Assembly: GCA_036874045.1 (NCBI GenBank)
Contig: CM072336.1
Location: forward strand, 21,217,501-21,281,500
Direction of reading: 5' to 3'
Length of the DNA stretch: 64,000 nucleotides
Source: Cymodocea nodosa
Lineage: Eukaryota; Streptophyta; Magnoliopsida; Alismatales; Cymodoceaceae
The notes beneath the pieces were generated by a model. That model made no database searches and was not told where the DNA came from. It saw nothing but the letters and a program-made list of their open reading frames with translations. The first letter of the stretch is position 1, and every line of letters starts with the position of its first letter. This document shows positions 31,065 through 45,262 of this stretch, piece after piece. A program made the translations under genes and the position numbers.

Positions 31065-33312
31065 TGTTTAGAATGAAAAAGTGCATATTATTAATGGTTA
31101 AATGATGGTTAATTGCATAATATTTAGCTTATCATATGAGAATTAAGTCATTATGTTATAATTGCACTGTTATATGCTTTAATTAAAGAATCTGCTTAAA
31201 TTGGGGAAATTAATATCAATTTAGTACATTTCTGAACTGTTAATAAGTTGCAGGTTGTGAAATTCTTAAGTATCTGAATTTTCTAATATTTCAGACAGTT
31301 ATGTTTAACAGACCAAACATATATCGGATAGTTATGTTTAAACTACCAAATAGTTATGTTTTAAAAGAATAGTTTATTATTTCCTGAAGTACACGTGTCG
31401 AAATCATAATGCATGACTTAAGTGAACTTTTGGTGAGTTATTTGTAACTATCTGAAATTGCAACTAGACATCGGATAGTTATATGTGTAACTTTCCGAAA
31501 TCTCTTTTTATTGATAAAATAGTTGTGGACACGTGTCATGTTCTGGTAAAGTGACTTAAGTGGATTTTCGGTGAGTTATCTATAACTATTCGAAATGCAT
31601 CTGAGCATCGGATAGTTAGACTTGTAACTCTCTGAAATGTTTCTTTTATTATTAAACTATTGTTGACATGTGTCGAGATCTGGTAGATTTACTTAAGTTA
31701 TATATCGGTGAGTTATTTGTAACTATTCGAAATGCATCTAAGCATCAGATAGTTAAGTTTGTAACTATTCGAAATGCATCTGAGCATCGGATAGTTAAGT
31801 TTGTAAGTATCCGAAATGCACCTGAACATCAGATAGTTAAATTTATGCACGTGTTTTATAGTTAAATCAACGAAGAAAGTCCATTGAGTTATCTGTAACT
31901 CCACAGGCTATTTATTTTCTAATATGCCACTATAGCGGTTGCAGAAACAAGACAGTTGGAAGAAAAACCACGATCGCACGTATCATGTAGGAATTCACTC
32001 GTCGAAGGGAGAAGAAAGCATTGCCGTTGATATGAATGAAAGAAATCCAATCGACCATTCAAGCAGAAGTAATTACCACTGAAGAAATATAAAAGAAAAG
32101 AAGAAAAAGAAGAAGAGTGTGTGATCGATGGGCGGCCAGTGTGTACAAAGGAGGAGCACCGAGCTTTCTGCAGATTGTGTCGGCAATTCTCCAAAGTACC
32201 ACACCAACCATCGTTACCACCACCACAATCACCAACCATCGGAGGTCTATGAGGATACTTTCTTGATGTCGGGTCGATTTCGAGCCAAACACAATGCTTG
32301 ACAACCACTGTGAGGAGTGATCGTGTCGCAGGAAGGGAAGCCATTTTCACCAAGCGTCGACTCATATTTCAAGAGATCGTAAAGCTTCTAGCCTTGGCTT
32401 TGGGTTGATGCCTGTATGTTGAAGAGGAGATCATCTTGCAATTCTGGACTTGCGATTCTATAGGGAGAGGAGACAGGATTGTAAGTGGTTTAATTTTCAG
32501 TGGTGTAATCGCGTCGTATGTAGTGACAGAAGTATTTACTATCGATTGAGATTACTTTACATTTCACATTTCGCCCATTCTCATGTTCATATTAAAACAA
32601 AAATACCAAAAATAATTTATCTATGTTTGTATGTTGTATTTGAGTGTTGTATCGTGATTAATGTTATCTTTATCAGTGTTGTGATTGTTTTATGTTAGTT
32701 TTAGTTTTACAGTTTACTGAAATTAGTTCGATCAAAAGACTTAAAGATTTTAATGGTTACTGTTTGAATTATCTGAATGTTAGTGTTGCTTAATGATAAA
32801 TCCAATGTTAACTAACATTAAAGAGCTTAATTGATGTTATTTACAATCTGTGGAATCGCCCAATGGTTGGCCGAATTCCTCTGTAAATAGCAGTATTAAA
32901 AAGAAAAGATAGACTCGTGGAGTTAACTTAAGTCCACGAGGTTAGTCCGTTGAGTTAGCTATAACTCAACGAACTTTGTCCGTTGAGTTAACTGTAATTC
33001 AATGGAGAGCTTATTGAATATATAAATTTGATTGTTAACAAACAGATAGTTCTCAACTCTTAAGCAATTCTCTATGGGATCGACCTGTACTTGCACACTG
33101 ATACAATAGACACTGTACACTTGTAGTTAAAGTACAAATTGGAATTAATATCTAAATTGTATTAAAGGTTGTTTGTTTACTTCTAAAAGAAAAAGAATAG
33201 GAATAAAGATAAATTAACTAAGTAAAAAATAGAAGTTAACAAATCATAGTTTTTCTGGTGCGTTGCTGGAGATCCAAACAAGTTTTCTAGTGTCGTGCTG
33301 GGTAATCGAACA
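31065..33312 (+). mobile_element. Probable solo LTR of the Athila-like gypsy family, reverse orientation
   Basis: It begins TGTTTAGAATG and ends TCGAACA, the same ends as the family LTR read from the other strand. The flanks CTTAT and CTCAT could be a 5-bp target duplication with one change. At 2248 bp it is longer than the 1.86-kb LTRs of the complete element, mainly through extra copies of palindromic TCGGATAGTTA/TAACTATTCGA units (about 31430-31840) and extra sequence near the right end. It is diverged from the young copies, so it is older. Confidence 0.75.
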
Positions 33313-34036
33313 CTCATTCATATATATTTATGTCTTATGCTCATACATTTACATCTTATGTTATCGCACATTCATTTGATTCACTCACATGCTTCTATAT
33401 CTCATGCATTTTGTACTATCATTTACACCTACTTAATTCACTTATGTGCAACCATGTCTCACCACAAATTCATGCTTCTTTGTTTTCATTCATTTCATGC
33501 TATATGACACACATGTTCATGTTGAATTCAATCCTTGTTATGTTTTCATTCATTTCATACCACATTGCACTTAGGCATTAGTCCATGTCAATGATGCATT
33601 CAATCCTTGTTATGTTCTCATTCATTTCATGCCACATTACTCACATAATAATCCATAACACTACAATTATTTATTCTATTCATACTATTTTTCATACATA
33701 TCTTGCCATGTTAACACTCACATTCTACTTCATCTTTATGATGTAAATGAACATTACATAGCACTACACTTTTATACATTCATGCCTCACATCTATACCT
33801 CACTTATCTCTTCATTAGCATGTTGAAATGGTTCGCATAATGCATCCACATTCATCAATCCACTCATTCATGCAACATCATTAACTATGCATCATGTTAA
33901 TTAACTATGCTTCATAACTTAATTATTCAAGATTTAATCATGTATTATTATCTTAATTAATCATGCATTATCATGTCTAATCATGGATCTTAACTACCAT
34001 TATCATACTTAATCGTCTCTTAATCATGCCTCTTAT
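33313..34036. repeat. CAT-rich simple-sequence-like DNA
   Basis: Repeated TTCATTCATTTCATGC, ATGTTCAT and TTAATCATGC motifs. Long open frames across it are low-complexity (His/Ser/Ile). No gene is seen. Confidence 0.5.
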
Positions 34037-35712
34037 TCCAACCATATAAGTTAGAAATAATTTTAATTGAGCACATATCACTATTCACCCTCCTTTAGTG
34101 AGTCATTCAATCCTAACAATTGGTATTAGAGTAGGTTAATCCTTATTAAGATTTAACTCTTTAGGATTTATGACATCATTTCATAGAGAGGGTTAGAATA
34201 TTCATCGTCCTCCTTTGTTTGACAATACTACTTATAGTTACTAAAAACATAGGATGAAATGTTTCCTCAAGAGCTCAGATATGAGACTCTAGAAAGTGGT
34301 GATTCGTGGAACACCCCTTCCAAACAATCATAATGATGATTAAACTAAGGAAGATGAGAGAATCATCTAGATAGATGCTCATGGGTTAAATATCATTTAC
34401 TATGCATTAACTTTTGATTTATTTAACAAAGTTTTAGCATGTAAATCTACTCACAAGCCTTGGAATACTCTTCAAATAACTTTTGAAGGTACTAACCAAG
34501 TGAAATATACAACAATTAGCATCTTGCTTAGAAAGTGTGAATTATTTAAAATATTTGATAATGAATTTATTACTAACATATTTTTTAGATTTACCGAGAT
34601 CATTAACAATCTAAGAGGTCTTAGAAAGGAATTTTTTGTTCGTGAATAAGGGCAAAAAATGCTCAAGAGCTTAAACTATGCAATGGAAACAAAAGTTTAC
34701 TTCAATTCAAGATTCCAAAGATCTCAACACATACTTGGTAGAAGATCTGATGGACAATCTATTAGCCCATAAAGTTCAAATGAAAGAAGGAAAGATGAGG
34801 AAGGAAGTATTGAAAAGAAAATAGAAAAGAAGAAAGAGCTAGCCTTCTCGTGAAGTGAGGATCTTCAAAGTTTAGAAGAAGACAAAGTCATGTTATTGGC
34901 CAAGAACTTTAGAAAATGGATGAAGAAAAGAAGTAAACCTAGCACATCAAAAAGTAAGGTTCCAGTGTGCTTTAAATGTAAAAAGTAGGGACATATACAA
35001 CCTCATTGTCCACTACAACTAGAAAAAGATCAACAAGAAATAAAGAAGAAGAAGAACAAAAAGAAAATGACATTGAAAACTATTTGGGATGATAGTAGTT
35101 TATCTAGTAGCTCATCTAGCTTAGATGAAGATATACTAGCCAACGTGTGCTTCACAACACAAGAGGTATGCTTTACTTCATTTTAATGTGATTCTAATGT
35201 AGACAATGAAAGTTTAGATATAAATATTCTTTTATTTACTATAGATAGTTTGTACATTAAATGTAAAAATTATAAAAAGAAAATTAAGCATTTGATTGCA
35301 TGTTTAGAAGATGCATATGATGAACTTGAAAAATTACATGTTGATAATATAAGCTGCAAGAATGATGAATTGATATATGAAAATAAGAATCTGAAATTAC
35401 TAACTTAAAAAATATTGTGCATAAATTTACCAATGGACAAAATAGATTGAATAAAATCATTGGTTCTCAAAGATATATTTCAAACAGATTTGACCTAAGG
35501 TATGCTACTCCTTAGGAAACACCTTACTATGGTGGTGTCATTTGATTCTACAAAGATGGTACTACAATGTTTGCCATCAAAAGAAGATTTAGATTAATGT
35601 GGCTACCAAAAGGTAATAATTTAAATGTTTTCAAGACTAACATTTCTAGACTTAAGAAGATATGGGTACTAAAATCTATTCTCTCTATTTGAATTGTAGA
35701 ATTATGACATTT
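34037..35712 (+). mobile_element. Ty1/copia gag remnant with LTR end and primer-binding site (copia-3)
   Basis: 34037-34118 is the right end of an LTR, matching the 3' LTR of copia-2 and ending CCTAACA. Two bases on, TGGTATTAGAG (34121-34131) is a slightly altered tRNA-Met primer site. A decayed UBN2-type gag follows, with a CCHC zinc-knuckle region near 34.96 kb and a Lys/Ser-rich tail. Copia-like internal sequence continues to about 35.71 kb. Pol is missing. It is broken at many points and belongs to the same family as copia-2. Confidence 0.75.
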
Positions 35713-35720
35713 AGGGGAAA

Positions 35721-36609
35721 TGTTTAAAATGAAATCATGCATAATATTAGTGGTTAATAAATGATTAATGGTATGCCATTTAGCTTATCAGGTGAGAATT
35801 AGGCCATTATGTTACATTTATATAATTATAAAACTTAATTAAAGAACATGCATAATTTGAAAGAATTAACATTAATTAAATATCACTTACGAATGATTGA
35901 AAATTCCTTCTTTTACATATTATTAAATGTTATATACGCATTGCTTTATTAGACTACAGAATTGGATGAGTCCATTAAGTTACACTATAACTCAACGAAG
36001 TCAATCCGTTGAGTTAGTAATTAAGTCAACAAAGTAAGTTCATTGAGTTACGTTAACTCCACAAACCAGTTATTATCTAATGTGCACTTTTGAGCAGTTC
36101 TAGGAAATGCATAAGAAAATCACATTGCATGATTCATGCCTATGATCTCTATCATGGAATGGAAGAGCAATTACAACTGTTGATACGTTGGAAAGAAGAA
36201 TCCAGCTAGTCATTTTGGTGCCAAAACAGTTATAGTGAAAAAGAAATATAAAAGGATTGAAAGAAATCAAGAGAGGGGAAGAGATAGTTGTGTTTACTAT
36301 AGAAAGCGTCAGACATTCCTAAAGATATCTCTCATTGCTACTCATCATTCATTAGAGGTCTGTAAGGATAATTTCCAGAGTCAGCTTGATTCTGAGCAAA
36401 CCATGGTGATTGACAACTACTACAGAGGAGTGATAACATCATAGGAAGGAAATGCTTCTTCATCAAGCATTAAATCATCTCTTAGGAGATGGTTAAAGCT
36501 TCTAGCCTTGGTTTCAGGTTGATGTCAATTTGTTAAAGAAGAGATCATCTTACAAAAGTTTAGGTTCACAATCTAGTAGGGAGAGGGGCACTTGACAGTA
36601 AGTGGTTAA
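35721..36609 (+). mobile_element. Old gypsy (Athila-type) LTR remnant, reverse orientation
   Basis: It begins TGTTTAAAATG just after a purine stretch (TTAGGGGAAA) that resembles a polypurine tract. It follows the family LTR with strong divergence, including CGTTGAGTTA motifs near 36008, and is cut at 36609 by the LTR of the next copia element. Confidence 0.65.
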
Positions 36610-37762
36610 TGTTGGATTGTAGTATCACTAGAGGGAGGGTGAATTGTGTCTTTAGAAATTAAAAATCTAACGGATAAAACAAGAGCACAAAACACTCACT
36701 ATTTGTAATTCCAAACTTTTTATTAACAAAGTAAGAGGTTACAATTGTTTACAACACAATTTCTTACTTGTCGATTCTGATACAATTTAATTTGATATAC
36801 AATTCAATATAAAAATCTAACTTATTCTAACCTTGATTGAATTGTATTTTTAAAACCTAAGCTTTTACACATAATTTCTGATTCTTTTGAAAAATTTGCT
36901 TAGCTTCTATATCTCTTTTCTTCTTTCTTTGAATCTCCGAGACTTCTTTGAAAAAACTCTTTTTCTCTATTTTGTGTGGAATGTATAGGTTGGATATCTC
37001 CTTCTCTCAATTGAGATTCTTCTAATTTGTGTAAGGATTTCTCTATTGATTTTGGGGTATCTCTGTATTGAGTTTTGGGATGTTTAGAGATATTTCTGAT
37101 ATAGCTCATACCCTTTACTTATAGTAGTAGAACTGTAATTTCACATTCAATATGTTCATCCACTTAATCTATGATCTCACATACTAATTCAATTTTAAAT
37201 TATCCACATTCTCCACTATCTTTTTGAATTTCCATGATCTCCACTCCCTTTTTGTATTTCCACGATCCTATGTTGTAGAACAATCGAAAGTCTTCTTTCT
37301 AGAGAATTGTAGAATATATTTTCTAAGTCACCATTTTAGTTGAATACTTATTCTTTAAGATTTGTAAAAACTTGAATACTCATTTGTAACTTTTTGATTT
37401 TTTCACTTATAGAACACATGACTGAAACAACAAAACTTAACTTTTCATTAGTCACCTTATAAAACTCTAATAGTTATTCATTCATGCGTAAAAACTCAAA
37501 CAGTTATCTAACTCTTCGACTTTTCTTTGCTGAACGCATATGAAAAATACGTGAAAACTTAAAACATTAAAAACACACATGTAAATAACTTAACTATACG
37601 AGTTTTTAACATAGCTCTTCGACTAACTCGAAACGTTAACTTATAACTATATGACTTTTTAAAATATATTAACGCCTAACTGTGCGACTGATATACTTAG
37701 ATTTATTTAGACTTATTTATAGACTTAATAAAATATTCATCATCAAAATAAAATTCCTAGCA
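36610..37762 (-). repeat. 3' LTR of copia-type element A
   Basis: 1153 bp with TG...CA ends. Same LTR family as element B but more diverged. Confidence 0.8.
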
Positions 37763-40144
37763 ATCTCTCCATTTTTGATGATGACAAAACCTAATAAGTC
37801 TAATCTTCTAAGTAATCTTTCTCCCCCTTTTTGTCATTATAAAAATCACTAATTTAATGTATGGAAGAAACAAATTACTAAGTATATAAATTCAAAAAGA
37901 ATTTTAACTAGCATAAAGCAAAATGTGAATTCATAATAAATAAATATGCATACATGATAATGAAGATGTAAACAGTTATATATTTTTGGTAACAAATTAC
38001 AATAAATGTTTTCGTTGAATACATAATTTGTTTTTATTCTTTCACAGGGCTCTTTATCTTCTAAAAATGTTGAATAGATTTTTTGAAATCTTCTATGCTA
38101 TTTCTACACTAACTTTGTTTATTTGTTCAACTATTTCTTAATCTAAGTCTATTCTTCAGACTTGTGAATGGTGCTATATTGTTTCTATATGTCTATTCAT
38201 ATAATGTTATTTTTGTTGTACTATATGATGCCTCAATTGCTATTCTTGTTGGTGTGACTATTCTATTGGTTGTTGCTATTGTGGCTACTCCTAATAATGA
38301 TGTTGCTGTCTTTGTCGAATTTTAGATGGATCTATTTCCTAGTATTTATGTAATTCTTTTGTAGAGAAATATCTTGATTTTATCTTTTTATATGGTCAAT
38401 GTATAATATCTGTTTCACTTGCCACAATTCTCAAAATTACATCACCAAAGAATAGTTTACTCTATAAATTCAAAATATGATAAATAAAGACATTATACTA
38501 GTTCACATGTATGTGATTTATCAAGGCATATATTGCATAAAGACAACATCTGCCAACTTAAGTTCTATGATCAAACCTTTGAAAAATTAAAGCATATAAG
38601 ATATTTGTAATAAACTTTGCTTGGCTATTTAAATTATTTAACAATCATAATTCACTATTAGCATCAAGATACTTTGCTAACTATTTAACGTCCCATTCCA
38701 ATTGATAGACTTATTTTCTCTTTGATATAATAGTTCTGGAGTTAAATGTATTCTAATTCTTATATATTTGAAACAAGATTATCTTTTACGATTGTTAAGT
38801 TTGAGTAAAAGCAACTTACAATTTCTAATAGTGATAGATGGCCTGATTGTTGTGAAAGTAAAGTCAACAAGCCTTGGAAGTCAAACATTTCTCGTATGTT
38901 GGTCATCCCTTCAAACTTAACTAGTCAAGCATATAAAACTGTAAAAGTTTTATAATTTTGATACTTCTCATAATAGGAATTATTTCTAAATCATAATAGC
39001 ATATTATCTTCTAAATTTTGTTCAACATTTGGACTCTTCCTGCCATGTACTTCTTTTGGCTTGGGACTCACTATAATATCTTCATCAACGGCTATGTTGT
39101 TAGATCTTTCAGAAATATCAACATTTCTGTCAAACTCAATATGAATTTCTAAAATATTTGCAATTGTGATTTCTATAATATCTTGAATAGCATCTGTTTG
39201 AATATCTTTAAAACTTTCAGCAACAATCATCTGTATATTATTATTAGTAGTCTTTATGTGAATATCTTCAATTGTATCAACAACAAACATTTTTATAAAA
39301 TTATCAAGTTGTTGTTTTATTTGTATAACTATACTAAACAACTGTCTCTTTATTGGAAAATACTCAATACCAATTTTTGGCATAAGAATATATTATACTT
39401 TTGTATTTTCTATACTTGAGATTTTAACACTATCATATTCTATTTGTAAGCTTGAATTTTATTGACTATATACTGTTATAAACAAATAACATATATATTG
39501 TAGAAAAGATAACCAGATATATACAATTCTATATAAGCAACTATACCAAAAATTATTTGTAACTATCGAAGATATAGTAAGAGAAATAATGTTTGTACAT
39601 TTCTCTATAAATGATATATCATCAAAATTCATAGACTCAGTGTCTATATCATCAATTATATTATCAATGTCAAGATCATTTGTATATGCATCAAAATTAT
39701 CAAAATTTCCTACATTTGTTTCTATAGGATAAGCAAAGAATAAATTCTATATTGTAGTAGTATGTCTTGGAAAACTTTCCATCATGTTAAAAGAAACATT
39801 ATGGGTTAATGTGATATAATACCTTAATGTATAGAGTTTTAATCTAAGGTTTATCACATCTATTGGGATTCCATCTACAAATTTTTCTCCAACATTTAAA
39901 ATGAAACAAAGTTCTCCATTTCTCAATGATTCTTCTCTTTACTACAATGTTCTTCTTTCTCCTACAATTAACCCTAAATTGTCAATTTTCCTTTGTCTAC
40001 AGTTATATGTCTGTAGTGATTCTTCTTTTTTAGGAGGTGTTAGGGTTTTCTTAATTTCTCTTGAAAGTGGCACTTGTGGGTTTGACAGACCTTCACTAAG
40101 TTGCCTTGGTTGTAGTAGTGGTATATACTATTTTAATGCATTAA
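36610..40144 (-). mobile_element. Partial copia-type element A: 3' LTR plus ORFX region
   Basis: The 3' LTR is 36610-37762 (TGTTGGATTG...TAGCA; plus-strand ends TG...CA), followed by a purine-tract complement (ATCTCTCC, 37763 on). The internal region is a decayed homologue, on the minus strand, of the ORFX region of element B (about 38.7-40.14 kb). It stops inside that ORF at 40144, where element B begins. No gag or pol is seen. It is the older of the two by its number of breaks (more than ten). Confidence 0.75.
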
Positions 40145-41358
40145 TGTAGGATCGTCTGTATCACAAGAGGGGGGTGAATTGTATCTTTAGTAATTAAACT
40201 AGTGGATAAAACAAGAGCACAAAACACTCGTAAATGAAATTCTATTCTTTTATTTCAAGACAGAATTTACAATATCTTTTCAGCTCAATTCCCTTCTTGA
40301 CGGTTTTGATATAGTAATTTTTGATATACAATTCAAATAGGAAAACAAAGCTCTTTTTCAAAACTAATTTTGAATTGTATAAAACTTGATCTTTATGCAC
40401 ATAGCTCTTTTCTTTCTCTTTGCTCAGCTTCTATATCTCTTCTTCTCTAGTTGTCGAATTTCCAGATTTCTTGCGTTTGCAGATCCTTTTCTAAAATTGC
40501 TTGGAATTTCGAACTTCTTCTGATGTTGGAGAACTTTTCAGAATATGAATATTCAAACTTAACTTTTCAGTTAGGGATCCAGATTGAATATTCAGACTTG
40601 GTTTTTGAGATTGGGATCCTCTGTTGTAGTGTAGCTCGTACTCTCTATTTGTAGTCAAACTCTGTTGTCTTTCACGTTCAGCATGTTCATCCACTTGATC
40701 CACAATCCATAATCCACGTACTAATTTTCTCTTTAATCCAAATTACTTTCTATTTAAATTTTCACTTTCTTTACTGACAATCTGAGTTTCCACGATCTCC
40801 ACTCGTAGATTCACCAAAATTTTATCTTCCTAGAGTCTTGTAGAATATCTTCTAGGTCTTCGATTTAGTCGAACATTTATCCTTTAACTCCTGTCAAAAC
40901 TCGAACACTTATCCTTTAACTCTTCGAGTTCTTGCACTTGCAAAACACGTGACTAAACAAGGAAACTTATCTGTTCGTTAGTCCTTTTATAAAACTCGAA
41001 CAGTTATCTATCCATGCGTATAAAAACTCGAACAGTTATATAACTATTCAATTTTTCATTACCGAACGCACATGGAAAACACGTGACAACTTAAAACATT
41101 AAAAACACATGTGTGGATAACTTAACTATACGAGTTTTTTTAACATAAAGTATTCGACAAAAACGAAACGTTAACTATCCGAAAGTTTAACTATTGCAAA
41201 TCTAGCTCTTCGGAAATCTTTAATTTATCCAACATAAAAATGAAACTTTCCGATAATCTGTTAACTATTATACTTAGAGAAATATACTTAGAGAATATTA
41301 TGTAGACTTATTTAATTACGTTAATAAAGCATACATCATCAAAATTAAATACCTAACA
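40145..41358 (-). repeat. 3' LTR of copia-type element B
   Basis: 1214 bp with TG...CA ends. It appears roughly 90% identical to 11188-12460 by eye over the compared parts. It holds the same AACTCGAACAGTTAT and TAACTATCCGAAAG motif set. Confidence 0.85.
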
Positions 41359-44286
41359 ATCTCCCCCTTTTTGATGATGTCAAAACCTAATAAGTCATAT
41401 ATCTCCCCCTTTTTGGCATTATAAAAAAGTAAACAAACTATTTTCTCCCCCTTTAGGAAGTTAAGTTTTATAAATGTAAGGAAGGATATCTTACTAAGTA
41501 TATATTAATCAAAATGATAGTGTTAACCATACATAGGATTTATGGATTAAGCAAAAACTGTTTAATATCATAAACTGTGAAAAATAATCACGTAACATTA
41601 AAATCAGTAAACAGTTTACATAATGGTTTTGGTTACAAATTACAAAAAATAAATCATGTAATACATAATTTGTATAATCACAAGCCTCTTTGTCTTTGAA
41701 AAATATCAATCAGGGTATCTGAAATTTTCTTTGCAATATCTGTACTAACTCTGTTTATCTGATCAAGTAATGCTTGATCTAAATCATTTTGAGAAACTTG
41801 TGATGGTTGCTGTAAAAATTCAGTATGTATGTCTGTATCTATACCTGTATGTATTTCTCTATGTATACCTTGTTGTATATCTGTATGTATATCTTGTTGT
41901 ATATTTGTATGTTGCTGTGTTTCTGTAAATTCTACGAATTGTTGCTGTGTTTGCCGAACCTATTGTTGTTATTGTCTGAGGATAGGTGTATCTATCACTT
42001 AGTATTTTTGGAGTTCCTTTGCAGAGAAAGATTGTGACTTTAATCTTTTCTATGGCCAAGGTGTAATATTTGTTTGACTTGCCACAATTCTCAAAATTGT
42101 ATCACCATAAAATAATTTACTCTACAAATGTAAGATATGAGAAACAAAAATATCATACCAGTTCACTTGTATATGGTTGATTAATGCGTATGTAGCATAA
42201 AGACAACATCTGCCAACTTCTGCCCCATCACTAAACCTCTGAAACAATGTAGCATGCAATATTTTTGCAATAAAACGTGCTTGGCCATTTAAGTCATTTA
42301 GCAATGTCAATGGTTTGTTGGCAGTTGGATCTTTAGCTAAACCTGTAATGTCTCATCCCAATCGATAAACCTGTTTTCTTTCTGATAATTTAACTCCTTC
42401 ATTTTTCAGACCAAGTACCTGATGAAGTAAATCTGGAGTTAAATATATGTCATTTTCTTGCATATTAGAAACAAGAATACCTTCTTCCACTGTTAACTTT
42501 GAGTAAAAACAATTGAGAAGTTCGGGTATAGCAAGATGGCCTAGCTGTTGTAGAAGTAGAGTCAACAAGCCTTGAAATTCAAACAGTTCACGTATGTGTG
42601 CCATCCCTTCAAACTTAATTGGTCTTGAATATAAAACTGTAAAAGTTTTATATGTCTGAAATTTGTCATAACAGGAATTATTTCTGAACCATAATAGTGT
42701 ATTTGCATCTAAACTCTGTTCAGGATTAGGTATTTTCCTGTCATGATGTTCTGATCTAGGACTTGTTTCAATATTATCAACAACATCTATATTGTTAGAT
42801 CTTTCAGAACTGGTGGAATTTCTATCAAAACTAGTATAAATGTTTGAAATATCTGTTATTGTCGTATCAATAATCTGCTGAATTTCTTTTGTTTGTTCTT
42901 TTGGAAACATTTCAGTAGCAACAGTCTCTGTAACAATCTGTATATCAGCAACCTGTATATCTATATGTGATCTATACAACTGTCTCTGTATGAAAGAATG
43001 TTCTATATCTGTCTGTGGAATAGAATCATCCTGTATTTCTGAAATTTGTATATGTGAGACATTGGTAGTATCATATTCTATTTGTAACTGTGTATGTTGT
43101 TGATTATATACATTTATCAACAAGTATACGATATATTGTAACAGACATAACCATACATATAAAGTGTAGTATAAGCAACTGTACCAAAATTCAAAAGTCT
43201 CTATTCGAGATATAGTAAGAGGAAGAATATTTGTACATTCCTCTTCAGATGAAATATCTTTAAAATTCATAGACTCAATGTCTATGTCATCAATAATATC
43301 ATCAAATTTGATATCATCTGTATATATATCATCAAAATATCCTACATTCTCACTTTCCGTAGGAAAAGAATGTGTGCTTGCAGCATTGTGTGAAAAACTG
43401 TCCATTGTATTAAAAGATACATTATGCACTAATGTGACACAATACCTTAGAGTATATGCTTGTAAGCCAATATTTGTCACATCTGCTGGGATTCCTGACA
43501 AAAATGTCTGTCTAGCTTCTGCAATGGAGCATAGTTTTCCACTTTTCACTGATTCTTCTTTTTGCTGCAATATTCCTTGTACACCTGCAGTTAGTCCAAA
43601 ATATTCAATTGTCTTTTTCTTTGTCCGACTATATGTCTGCAGTGTTTCAGGTTGTTCAGGAGGTTCTAAAATTGCCTTAATTTCTCCTGTTAAAGGCACC
43701 TGTTGTCTTGATGGTCCTTCACCATGATGCCTAGGTGGTAATAATGGAATATAGAGTTTTAAGCTCTCCACCTCTGCCATTTTGAGTTGATAAATTCTTT
43801 GTCCTTCACTGCGAAGCCCATTTTGCTAATGGCAGTTTTCTGTTCATTGATATACTATTTAATATCATCTAAAATAGCTGGGGGAAAATAATGTTGGGAA
43901 TACAAGGATTGTAATTCCCTATTTGCATTTTCGATCATTGGTTCCCACTTCTTTCCATAATAAGTGATAGACTGTACCGATGTCTCTGGTACATGTCCAG
44001 AACTTACAACAGCAGGGTTAGGTTGTAAATTTCTTTTCCTTAAATGCAATGCGGAAAGTTCTGTCTGTTTTAGTCCAAACTGTGTTTCAGCATAATTTTG
44101 AATAAATTTCCAATAGAAATTTTTCTCATCTTGAACAGCTTTTCTGATTTCGTGTAGTATTTCGTTTGAAAAAGTGTACCTGGAGTAAATATCGTTGATT
44201 TCATTCTGCATTTTCTGAAGTTCCAGCTCTTTTTTTGCACTTTGGTCATTCTACCACGTCCTCTTCCATGTCTTGACATTGTTGAT
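40145..44286 (-). mobile_element. Partial copia-type element B: 3' LTR plus ORFX
   Basis: The 3' LTR is 40145-41358 (TGTAGGATCG...CCTAACA) and is homologous to the copia-1 5' LTR. A purine-tract complement ATCTCCCCC follows directly at 41359. On the minus strand, 42.1-44.28 kb encodes ORFX. It has an Arg/Gly-rich start, a helical N-terminal part, a hydrophobic segment (LYVWLCLLQYIVYLL) that could span a membrane, an acidic linker and a C-terminal domain with CFYSKL and LLHQVLGLKNEG. That domain is homologous to the ORFX of the Athila-like element. I associate it with the 'putative plant transposon protein' (Transposase_32-like) domain. Gag, pol and 5' LTR are not present. It is broken, with a few breaks. 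Confidence 0.75.
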
Positions 44287-45262
44287 TAATCTTCGCTTTG
44301 CACTGTAGAACTTAGTGGAAGGAAAGATTGTGAAGCTAGGGTTTTACCAAGGTAGAAATACGAAAAGTTGTTAGGAAAACATTCATAACTCTCCAAGTTT
44401 AGAAATGGATAAACGGATTCAATCATTGAAATCATAAATATAAGATCCATTACCGATAAATAACTCGAGTGCTTGCAATAACTGTACAAGTTTTACAACC
44501 AACAATTGCAAAATACTTAGCGTAATTGTGCATATAAAGAAAATAACTTCAGGCTAAGTGAAAAAGTGAGAAAACTCGAAGACTTATGATAACTATTCGA
44601 GTTTCTCGAAGGAATAGGTGTGAAAACTCGAAGATTTAAACATAACTGTTCAAGTTTCGATTGAGACATTATAAAGCAGTGAAATTCAACACGTGCACAA
44701 TTTGAACTTAAGGTGTTCAGAAAGTTTCGGAGACTTATAAACCTAACTATCCGATGCTCAGGTGCATTTCGGAGAGTTACAGATAACCTTTCGAAAGATA
44801 ACTTAAGTCAATCGTCCAGATCACGACACGTGTACTTAAGCAGTTTTATAATAAAGAGATGTTTCGCACAGTTACAAATCTAACTTTCCGATGCCCAGAC
44901 GCATTTCGGAGAGTTACAGATAACTTACCGAAAATCCACTTAAGTCATGCATTATGGTTTCGACACGTGTACTTCAGGAAATAATAAAATAGTCTATTGA
45001 ACGTTTTAAAACACAACTGTATGATACTTGTAATATAATTTGCCAAAACAATAGAAAATTTTGATACTTAAGAATTAAAATACGTGCAAGTCACCGACAG
45101 TTTAGAAATGTACTTAATTAAGGTGTATTTCCTGAAATTATGCAGATTCTTTCATGAAAACATATAATAGTTCAAAAGTTATGAATTATTATACGAGAAA
45201 TTACTCCCCCTACATAAATGTAGTGTAAAGAATCTATGACGTACTTAATCTAGGTTGCCAAG
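44287..45262 (-). mobile_element. Older gypsy-type LTR fragment and its 3' internal edge (element D)
   Basis: The reverse complement of about 44.64-45.2 kb aligns with the solo LTR at 31.2-31.7 kb, including CGACACGTGTACTT, ATGCATTTCGGAGAGTTAC and the TCGGATAGTTA motifs. A purine-tract complement (CTCCCCCTAC, 45204-45213) follows. The interior then continues and is interrupted at 45262 by the complete Athila-like element; it would resume at 60012. 44287-44560 may instead be the leader of the ORFX of element B. Confidence 0.5.

Noticed and set aside
35711-35720. Purine tract proving that the preceding sequence is the gypsy interior
   Set aside because: TTAGGGGAAA looks like a purine tract, but the 1.5 kb before it reads as copia gag, so only a few bases of gypsy interior, or a coincidence, can be supported.
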